Assembly: GCA_001695595.3 (NCBI GenBank)
Contig: MBPM02000051.1
Location: 186,001 to 250,000 of the forward strand
Length of the DNA stretch: 64,000 bases
Origin: Plasmopara viticola
Taxonomy: Eukaryota; Oomycota; Peronosporomycetes; Peronosporales; Peronosporaceae
Direction of reading: 5' to 3'
A program made the translations under genes and the position numbers. This document shows, in pieces, positions 14,209 through 26,290 of the stretch. The notes beneath the pieces were generated by a model. It worked only from the letters and a program-made list of their open reading frames with translations, was not told the DNA's origin and made no database searches. How positions within the stretch are numbered: the stretch's first letter is position 1; the number at the start of each line of letters is the position of its first letter.

Positions 14209-14856
14209 TCAGTGTCTACAGCAGCTTTGGAAGGATGGAACGTATTGCAGTATCATTAAGTGGGCGTCATTTTTGCCATATGCCTCTATTGTCTCAAGCG
14301 CTTCCATCAGTAGCTCCCTAGTGACACTGTCGCCCGTGCCAAGATGTTTGTCTTGCAGAATGTTGCACAAAGGCAGAAACGATCTAAAATATTCTGTCAA
14401 AGCAGATCCAACACCCTTGCACACAGCCAATTGCTGCAGGATTAGCAAAACGCGGTGTACTACAACCTTCTCGCGGGTGGCTAAGGCCCTCTTGACTTGT
14501 CTGATTACTTGCGGCAAGGCCTTTAGTACGCGCGTGTCTCGTATTCCAGTCTCCAGTAAGCCCATAGTAGCGTCAAATGCAAATGATGCATAAGGCTCCA
14601 ACTCCTCCACGATGCCGCTAAGGCATATCGAGAGGAAATGCGCAAAGTCGAGCTGCTCCAACTTTGCTGTCCACATCACGCGGTGCCCTGCAAGACGCGG
14701 TTCGATCAACAAAGGTAGCTCCTTTTGCTCGAGACATTGGCCGAATTCGCTGGCTTTGTACTTCGTAGTCCGTTGTTCAGACGTATTGGGACAAGAGGAC
14801 TCCGTGAATGAAAGTTGTTTGGAGGAATCGAAGGAAAGGACTTGAGTGTCTGACAT
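14209..14856 (-). CDS. PACRG-like (parkin co-regulated gene-like) protein
   Basis: This single-exon gene encodes 215 residues from the ATG at 14,856; the frame stays open 8 codons further upstream but without an ATG. The protein is a short helical, armadillo-like repeat protein. The segment with spaced leucines reading LPQVIRQVKRAL, then LLILQQLA and FLPLCNIL, follows the PACRG family pattern of consecutive helices. The C-terminus, a VPSFQSCC-type end, resembles the end of animal PACRGL more than PACRG itself. Family members are axonemal: PACRG binds tubulin at the doublet inner junction, while the PACRG-like protein is less well studied but widespread in flagellated eukaryotes. The gene converges with the dehydrogenase pseudogene, 154 bases away. 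Assignment to PACRGL rather than PACRG is from memory of the family and is moderately sure. Confidence 0.65.
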   Translation of the reverse strand: MSDTQVLSFDSSKQLSFTESSCPNTSEQRTTKYKASEFGQCLEQKELPLLIEPRLAGHRVMWTAKLEQLDFAHFLSICLSGIVEELEPYASFAFDATMGLLETGIRDTRVLKALPQVIRQVKRALATREKVVVHRVLLILQQLAVCKGVGSALTEYFRSFLPLCNILQDKHLGTGDSVTRELLMEALETIEAYGKNDAHLMILQYVPSFQSCCRH

Positions 14857-15091
14857 CTTTATTATACAATCCTCGAACAAGAATTGGTTATGAATTATTT
14901 GAAAGCAAATGTGCCTTTTTATAGAGTCAATGGCACCTATCTGTTTTGTATACTGGGTTATTTAAAGGCATAATTGTATAAACAATTATAAAAAAAGATA
15001 TTGGAACAAGCAGATTAGTCCTTAGAGTGCAATCAATTGAACAAGGGACATTGAATGACCATTCACTAAAGATCGCATATCTTACTGCATT

Positions 15092-15140
15092 TTCCTTTGT
15101 GCAAGGTGCTATGTGACTTCGTCACACCTAATAGCAATTG
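15092..15140 (+). repeat. dispersed ~50-base repeat, copy 1 of 3
   Basis: The core tgtgcaaggtgctatgtgac is followed by a small gtgac..gtcac dyad. The same core recurs at 15,869-15,920 in the same orientation and at 57,807-57,840 inverted. Such short shared blocks are probably pieces of one LTR or DNA-transposon family; which one is not clear from these fragments. Confidence 0.55.
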
Positions 15141-15868
15141 TGGCCATTTCTTTATATACCTGAACCATCGCGACAATTTCGGAATGAATAATTACCTTCG
15201 CACGCGCACTTCACACTGCTCAAGAGACCTTTCGACTTCTATAAGCAAAAAATGCGGCTGCGTTTGAAGCTCTTTCTGCTGTCAAGCAACTCAGACATTG
15301 TAAGACCGAATAAAAACTCAGAACTTAACGAGGATTGCAGGAAAATATGATAGCGACTAGCCCCTTTTTAATAAACCACATTTAATTTTTACCACGATCA
15401 CACAAAAGGCACAGAATGCAGACCGCCGGAAGATCTTATACCTGTGGGCACTCTTATGTGGTCCCATCACGCCTTGCACCTGGTAATTTATTGTCCACCG
15501 ATTAAGCAACCCAAAAGACTGCTCGTGCGCCTTGGCCGGCGACATTTATCACTCGGCGTTATGGAAGTGCCACCGCGTCAACAATGATGTTTTCACTTGA
15601 TGACCCATTGGCAACTCTGCCCTTAGAGACGAGTCATGCGATTGCAGCTAGGGAAGCTCTCGTTTGATCTTTACTTGTCAAGTCATCAAAGTAAATTTAG
15701 TCGCAAGGTGGATGAGCCTTTTAGTTATTATTTTTTGAGGAAGCGGTATTACCAGCAAGGGCAAACCTCAAGCCTTGACGTTATGATGGGCTTAATAATC
15801 ATAGGCAAGCTTCAAGTAGAATCTATCATTCAAGCTCACAGCAGTTCCCAGTATATCTTCATACACGC

Positions 15869-15920
15869 TTCCTCTGTGCAAGGTGCTATGAGACCCCGTC
15901 GCAACTGGTAGCACTAATTG
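15869..15920 (+). repeat. dispersed ~50-base repeat, copy 2 of 3
   Basis: It shares ttcctNtgtgcaaggtgcta and a following 'tagca..aattg' block with the copy at 15,092. The dyad after the core is degraded here (gagaccccgtcgc). Confidence 0.5.
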
Positions 15921-18631
15921 CGAATAGAATGACTACTCAACACCAATAGCTCACGAACGTAAATATTTTATAAGCAAATGCGATTCGCTAATGTCCTTTA
16001 TGGCTCGATTTTTTTTTCGAACCCTAGAAAATTTACGTGCGCAATTAGCAGTCAATGACTGCGTCTTCCTCCTTCAAAAGCTGCCAGGCTCTCAGGGGCT
16101 TCCGCCAACAACAATGACTGGGGGTTTTCTAGCTCTGAGGGTGTGGCCTCTAATAGCGACCATTCAAAGCCTATTAGAGATACGGAGGTTCTTCTCATCG
16201 GCCTCCTCTGAAAAAGGCCCATTCTTAACCGCGTTCAAAGCGGTGGACACTGCTTTTCTCGGCAACACTGATTAAACAAGCCCATACTTGGGTTGCTGTA
16301 GGATGAGAGGCTGCTCATACAAGGCTAACCACATGATCAAGCCTGTCTAGGGCTGAAGCTCTCGGGAATAAAGACTTAAGGCGCATTTTTTATCGCTGCT
16401 GCCAGCACTACGACGTTGATCATACACTTAAGCAGTCTGCACACAAAGTCAACTTGCCTAATTTGCAGTTGGCGCCATAAAGATGGAGGCCATTAATTAT
16501 AAAGTAATCAAAGAAGTTAGACTTCGAAATGGATGGAACCACCTTTCCACATCAATTGGGCGAGCTGTTTGCACTGTTCGAGAGACTTACTGGCTAACAT
16601 GGGCCTAAGAGGATCTTGCGTTTGCTGCCCTCCCTTCTGTCTAGCGCCTTGAACCGTTATGGCGTCGAGATCTACGAAAATAAATATTCTCAGAGGCTCG
16701 AGTAACACAGGCCTAAATGGCATCGGGTGTCGAGCTTAATGTAGGTTTAAGCTGGTGAAGCTTATGGTTCTAAGCTTACAAGAGGAAAAATCCAATTTTT
16801 TTCGGATCAAGAGATCCAAATGCAGTCTTAAATGGGGTAATCAGGAACATGTGGCTTTAGCACTTCCTTACAAGTGAAACCAGTCCAAAAGATAAATACT
16901 CGTCGTAACAACTACTGCATGTTTTGCATTGTATATCAATAGACTTTATGAATTATTTGAGAGAACATTTTGTCCAGCGAACATTAAGTTGTGCCAGCGC
17001 TCGCGCTTTCTTGCGCGCAATCAAAGAAGGCATGACAATTTGCTCGTCTTTTGAGGAAAAAACTTACCTTTACGATGAACAGACTTCAACGAAATGCCAA
17101 GGCGTGTGCTAAGAGCTCTGGTTTCGTGTGCAAGTGTAGTACCAAAGACTGATGGTCTTCACATTCACTTCGACTGCCGCGTCTTTCAGCTTGTAGTGTA
17201 GGTATTATGCAGGTAAGTCAGTTAGTCTCTGAGGTCGGCCGATTACTCAAAGTGGTCAACCTCACATACTTAATTTCTTTGCGTTTTGGTCAAACCTGGC
17301 GATCTACGAGTTATTGTACGGCCCCTCAAATTTATTAACTCAACAAGGTCGAGCACGGAAGTTTTTTTTCAAATAACTCATACAAGTCTTACATCTTAGA
17401 ATTAATCTTGATACGTCTCATGTAACATGTTCAGTGCGTTGCTATGAGAGGCTGATGGTGTACAAAAAATGCTTTCCCAGGATCACAAATGATAAGGTAA
17501 AAAGATGTCGCCACGTTAATTTTTGTGACAATTTATGCATATTCGATACTCTTACATTTATTTTGGGTGTGTAACTACTCAGACTATATTTTAATCAGCT
17601 GTCCGGTTGAAACATATTTCACCAGAACCCTGTTGAGTAAAAGTGGGCGAGTGGGACCTATGGCATTTACCACCAATCGATCTATGGCTTGTGTCTATTA
17701 TGTCATGTCCATGACAAGAACAATAAATGACTTTGTGCTGTCGAAATGATAAAATTTTACAGCGGGGTCTTGGTCTAATTTTAAAGCAGTCAGGACCGCT
17801 CCCTTATAACTCAAGCCGGTGCTTCATCATTTTTGCCGTTTATTTCTCAAAAAATTAGTCAGCCTGATTGGGTTGACCGCAATCGACTTCTGAGTAGGGG
17901 CATGGTACTTTATTGAAGAAAGGTCTAAGCCGTTATAGCAGGGTACACACTTCGAGAACTATACCCTTGAAAGTTTGACAGCTCTTGGAAGAGAAAGCAG
18001 TAGTGTAGGACTACTATATGAACGCGTAAATGTTTAAGAGAAAATACTTGTGAAGTTTGGATGAATATTAATGTGCTGACCAGCTGCTCTCTGACTCTGA
18101 GGGTAAGACCTCCGCTAGTGACTTTTCAAAGCCCTTGGACGAGACGAAAATTGCTTTGTCGTCCCTCTTTGGAGTAGACATAGATCATGTGCCCCTGCTT
18201 GACGTAGCCAAAACAGCAGATGAAGCTTCATTCTCGAACGCCTGTATTCGTTGGAACTGGCCCGAGTCAGCCGTTTTTCTGTTGAACGAGTGTCTGCTTA
18301 TTCACAGTATTTCTGAGAGGCGAGCATGTCCCTGAGTGTCCCCGTCTTAAAGTATGTGGCGATTAAAGTTGCCTATCTTACTGCTGCTGCCTTAACTTAA
18401 CGATGTGAGCGCGAAGTGGGTCGATAAGTATGTCTTCCGTATACACTAAAACGACTCACTCGGGTATTGGCGCCTCAGCAATAAAGTTATCAGCTTCTAT
18501 CGATGATACATTCACAAACCTCGCGTCTTCTTGCTTGAAACGTGAGCGGTTTGAAGTCAAAGTTTGCCGATAATGAACAGAAACTTGTGTCTTAAAGATT
18601 GACAGGGTATCTTTGCTGCATCGCGTAGGAT

Positions 18632-18685
18632 ATAATCCGCGCTGAACACAGACCTGGCAAGCTCGATGTGCTTGCCGATCTGCTT
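18632..18685 (+). mobile_element. scrap of Ty3/gypsy reverse transcriptase-RNase H
   Basis: In frame from 18,632 the translation is IIRAEHRPGKLDVLADLL. That fits the end of the Ty3/gypsy RNase H domain, whose signature is H-R-x-G-K-x-N-V-x-A-D-x-L-S-R. Stops and frameshifts lie immediately on both sides, so only this island of the element is readable. The downstream stretch to about 19,350 may be further integrase-derived sequence, but I cannot align it with confidence. Confidence 0.5.
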
Positions 18686-21600
18686 TTGTGCGGCAAATAA
18701 TGGACCTGATTCAGCAAGGCTAAAAACTCTACCGACCTACTTTAGCAGGGCTAAACGTTTTACTGTTAAACGAGTACGCCATGCATACGAAGAGAGTATC
18801 AACTAAGAATCAATACAGCGATTTCCATTGCAGGCCAAGATGCTAAAGTCGGATGGCTAATCACTCGACAGAGAGCACATACTTATAGCTTTATATGGGT
18901 AGACGGTCTGTTTGATCGTACAGATCTAGTCCGGGTCGGCGTTCCAACCTGAAGTATAATACATTTCTGGATGCACACGATGCTCTAATTAAGGCTGAGA
19001 AAAAATTTGGTTCTCTGCTTTGCATACTCGTTGATATTCAACATGCAGAAGTGGAAGACTTGCTTGCCAAAAATCAGATTTTGCGGCGCACATGTCAGCT
19101 TATTTGCGAACGCTGTCACCGGCGGGCTATTAGAAGTCCTTAGACTTTTGAATGCTAATGACAAAATGGGTACAGTGATTCTCGTGCGTCGCATGAACAA
19201 GCCGGTCCATGTGGTATTTGTGAATCTTGGCTATGCTAAGCAGCCTTCGAGTTGTAGGATAGCGTATGCTCATCCGACTCGAAACTGCACGACCAACAGG
19301 TCATTTTTCGCGGTAAAAAGCGACACCCAAAAGACGCAGGGCGGCTTTTAAGATAGAATTAGGCTCACTCAAGCGCAAAAGAGGAGTAAAAGGTGGACTG
19401 GGCTATGCTTCAAAGACCTCCTAGTTTGTTTTCGCATAGGTCAAGATTGCAAGCCTTGCTTACTAGGGGTTGTCGAGCCATACAGAGCTAATAGAAACAT
19501 AGTCTGTCTTTGTAGCTCCGGGGAATAACATTTGACGCTTCACTGTTGATGAGCTTCAGCAATCAGCTAAGGCACATGAGCACATCAACATGACGCTGTC
19601 ATTGCTCGCTTAGCATAAGAAAAACGGTCCACATTCGGTGGTTTGGATGTGAAGCTTGTCGAGTTTGGCTGCGTGTTACGCTGTTTAATCCTGAAGTAAC
19701 ATACAAGTGATGACCTTATTTTGCGTATGTCATAGTCATTAAAAGGTCTTTATTATAAAAAACATACGGTTTCTAAAGAGAATCAGCCAGTGGCTTACGT
19801 GCCAATATGTGCGCAGTGATTGGACCTCTTCCCTTTTTCTTGTGTTATAGCCAGCCATGTCACTTACAACATGCAGCAAGTGATGCGGCTTTGCGCACCG
19901 CTCTGCAGACTCCACTTGCAGTGGTAGTGCCTTACTTATACTGCATTAACCTTACATCGACCTAGCCATCACCGGCACGGAAAGGAGGATGCTTCCTACG
20001 AGTCTCACTCAGAGTTTTCCGTTTTGATGCAAGTAAAGTGACGCAATCTTAATCAAGCAATACTCGTAGAGATCAGTGCTCGCTGCATACTATGGAAGGT
20101 GTAGCTGGCTATAAGCCATAAGATCAAGGGCGCGGCCTGACGTTGCACGTGTAGTGGCACGAAGTAATGCTCTTCGTGGACAGAGTTTGCTGTATATCCG
20201 GCGTGGCAAGGGTGACCAAAGATCATATAACCACTGACGCTGTACTTCCAAATTACATGCCTCATATGAGGGGAGAGTTGATGAGTATGCCTCTTCGCTG
20301 GACATCAATGTAGTTGTACTGAAGCAGATATGACATGTTGAGACCGTTATTCTCGTCTAGGAAATCACGGCTACACATAGCTCTTATTGAGCAAATCATA
20401 GCGTATTTTCTTAGACGAAAGGGTTTAAGTAGCCGTATCGGTAAACGAAGATATCAGTCGATTGTATACCCTTATAAGGCACGATAAAGGAGAATATTGG
20501 ATAGGCCTGAGGGAAGATCGTCGTAAAGTCTATTTCATCAGTGCATGTTCTACCGTATGTGGAAATAAGGATCATGACGGATCTTCCACAGGCCACTAAA
20601 ATAGCCACTTAAGCCTCAACGGGCTAGACGTCGTTTAATGACAATGGATTAACTAGCCTTTGAACTTCCGTAGTGCCACGGCATTGTAGCCTTAGACATG
20701 ATAGGAAGCTGATTTGCTGGTGTCAGCCCTCCCACAAAGTGTTCAGGGGTAATTATTTTATTTTTAATGATGGTAACTATATATGTCTTAGAGCCGTAGC
20801 GTCACGAGACACGTACGAGGAAAAGTAGCTGATTATAAGAGATACATATTGATTGAAAGAGAAGAAACATCGGTTTGGCATTTCAAAACTAAAGATTTAC
20901 GGCTAGTGGTTGCTCAAGGAATGCAGTTTCTGCTGTCTTTATGAGTTAACTTTGCTCGCTACTATTAAAAGCCATGACCAAAAGAGGCCGCGCGCGTACG
21001 GTTAACTTTGCCGAGAGGATGCGAACAGACCAAGTATTTTACGTTTGCTAACTCAAAAATTATTACTTTCTGGAACAGGTGAGCGCGGAAGGACTGACTT
21101 CGGATCTCACACAGGCAAAATGACTGACACAACGACCAACAGATGAGTTTAAATGTAAATCAGGACCGAGGTAACTCAATCTTTGCTTCGAGAGGCGTAA
21201 GCCGAGCGACTTACATGCGAAGAATTGTGACAACGCGCTTGAGACTCAAAAATTGGTTGGATAAGATCTGAATGTCTCAAATATACTTCACCCAATAGAT
21301 ATTATTGCAAAGGCTGTCGAGATTATCAGTGTCAGAACTTTTTTTCTTTTAATGCGTCTGCCAGGCGTCCACCGCAATTGACGTCATAGCGATAAGCACT
21401 TGGTGTGCCGCATTGCAATGATACATTGTTTTTTGTCCAACTTGAAAAAAATGGCGAGTACTTTAACCACGTGAATTAGAAGTCTCGTGCGTCGCGTCAC
21501 CGTTGCTGAGGTCAAACCTACGTGAAATTAAGGAAAATCTTCACCCCAAAATTGTACGCAAGCTTTAGGCCCGATTCGGCAGGATGGCCTGGTGTCGGAG

Positions 21601-24600
21601 GCGAATTTGATCCCGAGATCAGCGTCTTTATCAAGAGGCTTTTTCCTGCTAAGGTTGGAGACAATAAAAAAATTCATCGCAAATATCTTGATGATAGCTG
21701 TAGAGCCAGGCATAATGTTGTGGGTCGTTAATCAGTCCGTTTGCAGTCGATGGCGAGCGAATTCGTAGTCAAGGTGGTGCTCCACTCGCACATCGACTTC
21801 ACTAACGATAGTATCAACGAGAACAAAACACTTTCATTTGCTTCTGTTTCGAACGCTTATTAAGCATTTTGTAACTCTCAGACGTTCCATGAGACGTGAG
21901 CATTACCAGCACAGCTGGAAAGAGGTGGTATCAGTTCTTTGATTTTATAATTCGTTAGACTAGCACGGTAGTTCGCATAAGAAGATTCATGAGGCACTAA
22001 CGGATGAAATTTCGAAACATTCGTGTCTTACGCTAACTATTAGTCGATCCGGATCCATGCTCCCATACTTCTTGGCGTAGTGCTTATTGCAGGCTCGTTG
22101 GCCACAAGCTTTAGAGAGCCCGCGCATTCAGAATGAATAAATCTATACCAACGTAACTGAACCTCGTGCTCTTGCGCGATATCAAATCAATTCTTGTGCA
22201 CATTGGCTCATCATCAGATCAGAAAGCGAGCGCATAGTGCGTGAGGTACGCAGCGAGAGCACCAATTGCTCGCAAGGTTGTTGTGTGTGACGCACAGTCT
22301 CGCAAGTATGCTATTCAAGTCAGCGCGGCGTACGCAGGATACCATTCAAGGTCCTCTCATAAATGCCCGGCTTGCTGGTGCTCTCAAGCTAGGATCAAAC
22401 GTTATCGATAAGAGCCCTTGCCCTCTCCAACCTCGGATATCGAAGGTGGTTGGTCATAGCTAAGTGTAGATTACTTTGACGAGAGGATGATGGCGCAATT
22501 GTGCTTTACCAACGACTACATCCTCACCCGACGGCAGAATACGCCAAGATGCCGTGTGGTATGCAGTCACCATGAGCTTAGCTCGTGCCTTACAAATGCT
22601 GTCTGATTCAGGCCCCAAGAAAACAATAAGGGTAAACAAATAAGCTTAATGATCTGGGGTCCGTGCTTTGGTATGAGCTGTAAGTGCCATGAGGTTTTCT
22701 GGGAAGTGACAAAAGTTGAAATTGAGATGTGAGATAAACATAATCTTTGAAGCAAAGTTTTGGCGTGTATGGGTAGAAGGAGTCCAAAGTCTGGATGGAG
22801 AAAAGTGTAACGAAACTCCACGAACGCAGTGCGTATCGCACTATTGGTAGTATCACCAAACAACGTGACATGAGTCATGTGATGTTTCGAACACCGATTG
22901 GAGGCAGTACTTAGTATGAGGAAATATAAAAAAGCAGTGCGCGATCTAATGACCGAATATTCGTAGGAACTGGCTTATATACATTGTGAGATGAATAATT
23001 TATAGAGGTTACTATTAATTAGCCAAACTAAAGCTCAACAAAATGTAAGTGCTATATCATTGTGTCAGGCAAATAGCAATCTGCCACGCAGAAAGCTGGG
23101 CGCACGCTTTCTTTCAACAACAGCCCTTCTTAATTATACCAGCTTGCTTCGACTCATAATGGGACGTCGTATTTCACACACTGTAATGTTGTTGTTGTTC
23201 TTTTGGGCGCATAACATAACAGATACTCTTGAAGTGGTCATACGCCAGCCTCTACAATCGTAGGCATTTTTATTCTGATTAGAGGCCCATGTACCCGTTT
23301 TCGGCAGCAAATGCTAGTGAAATAAAAAGACAAGTACTATGGTCATGTCCAACGATCACGTGTTGAAAGCGTTTCGTGAAGTCTTGTAGAGTTGATGAAG
23401 CCTTGGCGCGAGAAACACAGACGCACGCTCTAGTCTCTCACAGTCGAATGTCACTCTATACTCTCTTCACCGTATCAAGCTCTACCTTGAATGGAGCTCC
23501 GTCTTTGACGCCTTCTGGACGAAAATATTGCGGATTTTTTTAATGCGAAGCAAATCGTGTAAATCGATGCAGCGCCTAGTGTCTTCATCGCCACCGTCTT
23601 AACAAACAAACTTGGCAGGAAAATGTACTTTGATAAATCTTTGTTTGCGCATACGTCCTGCCTGTTCAAACTAAAAGTCGTGCGATAATTGCAGTAGACA
23701 TTTATCTCTGTTGATAATTCACATTCTGCCTTGCATGAGTAAGAGAGCTCCAAGCCAGACAGGGCGATGATAAACCACTCGATTAGTGGTAGGGAAAAGG
23801 TTGGGCGTGACGTGGTATGCATGATAAGCAAAAAGAAGGCAACTCACTACGCGTGAAAGTCTATATTGAATTTCAAAAACTGTGCAGTGATCAGGCGTAA
23901 TCGTCGGTCTCGTCAGCTGCCATTCAACAGGTCTCACGACCATTTTTAATTTCTGATGGACGCGTCGATGGTTTGCAACATCCGAGTGCATCCATATGCA
24001 CGATTTTACGTTGCACTAATTTTATGTGTGGCGAACTAATCAAACGGCAAGCAAGGATGGTCAAGCGCGTACTTCAGTCCACCGGCTTAGGAAGCGTTTA
24101 AGCGAGCGGTCTGCGAGCGGTCTAACGAGGTGTAGGAGCGTAAGGAAGGACTAGGCGAGGCAAAGGCGACACCGATTAACTTTTTTCGTATTTGTTTCAT
24201 TCTTTTGAATTTATTTTCGTACCAATTTTATCTATAAATTTAGCGATTTATTGTCGCGGTGACACCCGGAGTATAAATACTCCGGCCCTAGCGCTCTCGT
24301 GCCGGGCGGTTGTCCGAGATGTCGCTGCCCAAGGCGCACAGGCAGTGATTGATCATGGTTGAAGTATCAGGCGAAAGAGTAGTCGTTTTGGCTGCCTGTT
24401 TGTTCACCGCTTAGAGAGCAGGTAAATTTTGGAAGAAAGCTAGGTTGTCTTAATTTTGGCTTTGTAATCTGGTCTTCAACAAAAAAAGGGTTAAAGTTCC
24501 TGCTGAAATGCAATTAAGCCTTTGTATATTATCTAATATTAGAGGTAGGACGAAAAGCGGTGGCAAATAGTATCCGGATGTAGATACAGTTTGGATGCAT

Positions 24601-24667
24601 GCGGTAGGTAGATCAGTTAATACATCTCATTGCAAAGCGCCAGTACGTCATCTTATCTCGCCAAATT
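18686..24667. other. repeat-derived stretch, no gene seen
   Basis: No frame longer than about 118 codons is present, and the longest ones start at TTG or GTG and resemble nothing known. At 24,266-24,285 an 8-base dyad (ccggagta / tactccgg) flanks a TATAAA-like box, the kind of structure seen in retroelement LTR promoters, but no LTR partner is visible. Sequence similar to the upstream flank of the dehydrogenase pseudogene begins at about 24,668. Confidence 0.45.
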
Positions 24668-24777
24668 TGTAAGAATGGCGGTAAACCAAGATTCATACTG
24701 CCTTTTTCGCGAAAGAGACATTACTCAACTTATTGACATCCAAGTAGTCGTGATTCTCCTTTAAATCAACACTTCCT

Positions 24778-26290
24778 ATGACCATTTCCGTGGCCACCGC
24801 GCGCACCGAGCTTAACCAGTGCATTTCAACTTCGTCTGCACCTATTGGTATTGTCACAATTTGCGGCGGTGGCAATGGCGCACACGTGGCGGCTACTTAC
24901 CTGTCGGCCAAGGGTCTGCGCGTGCAGGTGCTGACGCGCCAGCCCGAGCGCTGGGCGGAGACGTTAGAGCTGAGCACAGCAGGCAGTAGTTGGGAGTCCA
25001 GGGGCGTCATAAGTGGTCGTCTAAGTCTGGTGTCTAAGCACGCCAAGGACGTCATCCCGCAATCAGACGTTGTTATCGTGGCATCCCCAGCCAACGCGCA
25101 CCCGGCCATTTTGAACCACGTTGCGCCTTATCTTAAAGAAGGCGTGAAACTCGGCGCTTTGTTCGCTCAGGGTGGATTTGACTGGGCTGTCAAGAAGGCA
25201 CTTGGTGATGAGTTGCTCGCCAACGTGGACCTGGTAACCGCTGCGTCACAATAATTGTTTCCTTGAAGCTGACACATATATATTTGTCGTTATGCTACCA
25301 CGCAGCTTTTTGGTCTGCAGAATATCCCTTGGATTTGCAAAACTACTCAATACGGGTGCGTCGCTGGTAAACCGCCGCAAATTTAATTTATGTTTATCTC
25401 TGTTGTGTGGTGTACAGGCGAAAATGCCGCATCATTGGCTCCAAGCAGTGTTTGTACGTAGCATGCTACCCTGTTGAGCGCAAGGAAAATGCAGCGACGC
25501 TCATGCAGTCGCTCTTCGACATTCCTTGTGAGCCAGTGGCCAATTTCCTAAACCTGACGCTCACGCCGTCTAACCAGATAATTCATCCCGCTCGCTACTA
25601 CGCAATCTTTCGTGACTGGGATGGCAAGAAAACTTACACTTTGGAGGAGCTCAAGAAACGCGATGGGCTTACCCTATGTACGGCTTGCGAATAAAAGTTT
25701 GCAATTAATTCCTGCAACCGATTAATATTGTGCTTGGTGTAGATGCCGGTTTTGATGAGTTTTCCGCGGAACAGCTGACAATGTTGGACAATGAGCTACA
25801 ACAAATTAAATACGCTTTGCTGCAGCGTTTTCCAGCGCTTGACCTCTCAGATGTGCTACCTATGGGAGACCGTGTGGTGAAGCACTACGGGAAGGACGTA
25901 TTGGATCGTTCTTCGCTCTTGCAAATTTTTCGTACAAATCTCGGCTACGCTGGCTGCGCGACGCCGCTGATGGAAGTTTCAGAGGGTCGATTTCAACCTG
26001 CGATTAAGTCACGTCTGTTTTGGGAGGACATTCCGTACGGCCTGTGCATTTTAAAGAACATGGCCGAGATGTTGGGAAACATTCCAACGCCTCGTATCGA
26101 CTTTATGATCCGCTGGCATCAGCAGTTCATGGGCGTTGAATTTCTTAATTCTGATGGCCAGTTGAATGCTCGCGAGCTGTGGCGTACGGGCGCGCCGAAT
26201 AAGTACGGCATTCATAGTCTCGAAGAACTTGTCTCGACATCGCTGCCTAAAGAATTGCACAACTATCGTCACCCGCGATCGCGCATCTAA
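24778..26290 (+). CDS. NAD(P)-dependent octopine/nopaline-type dehydrogenase, intact copy B
   Basis: The gene reads through as four exons: 24,778-25,233, 25,306-25,355, 25,418-25,677 and 25,743-26,290, giving 437 residues. All introns are GT..AG (72, 62 and 65 bases), with donors GTAACC, GTGCGT and GTACGG; joining them restores one frame and removes every stop. Residues 23-60 form a Rossmann nucleotide site with GGGNGA at 30-35. After about residue 150 comes the octopine-dehydrogenase domain, with the conserved PSNQIIHP segment whose His (225) is the likely catalytic base. Known family enzymes reduce the imine formed between an amino acid and a 2-oxoacid, giving opines; the substrate here is not predictable. 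There is no signal peptide, so a cytosolic enzyme is likely. It is the live partner of the dead copy 12 kb upstream. The first donor is less typical than the other two, so exon 1's end is the least certain border. Confidence 0.8.

Larger units (their letters stand above)
14881..18631. other. repeat-derived stretch, no gene seen
   Basis: Only short broken frames occur here. It contains two copies of a ~50-base dispersed repeat (15,092-15,140 and 15,869-15,920). A frame at 18,135-18,335 gives 66 residues of no recognisable family. I see no RNA gene. Confidence 0.45.

Noticed and set aside
24100..24340. LTR-like region with a TATA dyad
   Set aside because: No second copy, no TG..CA borders and no target duplication could be found in the window.
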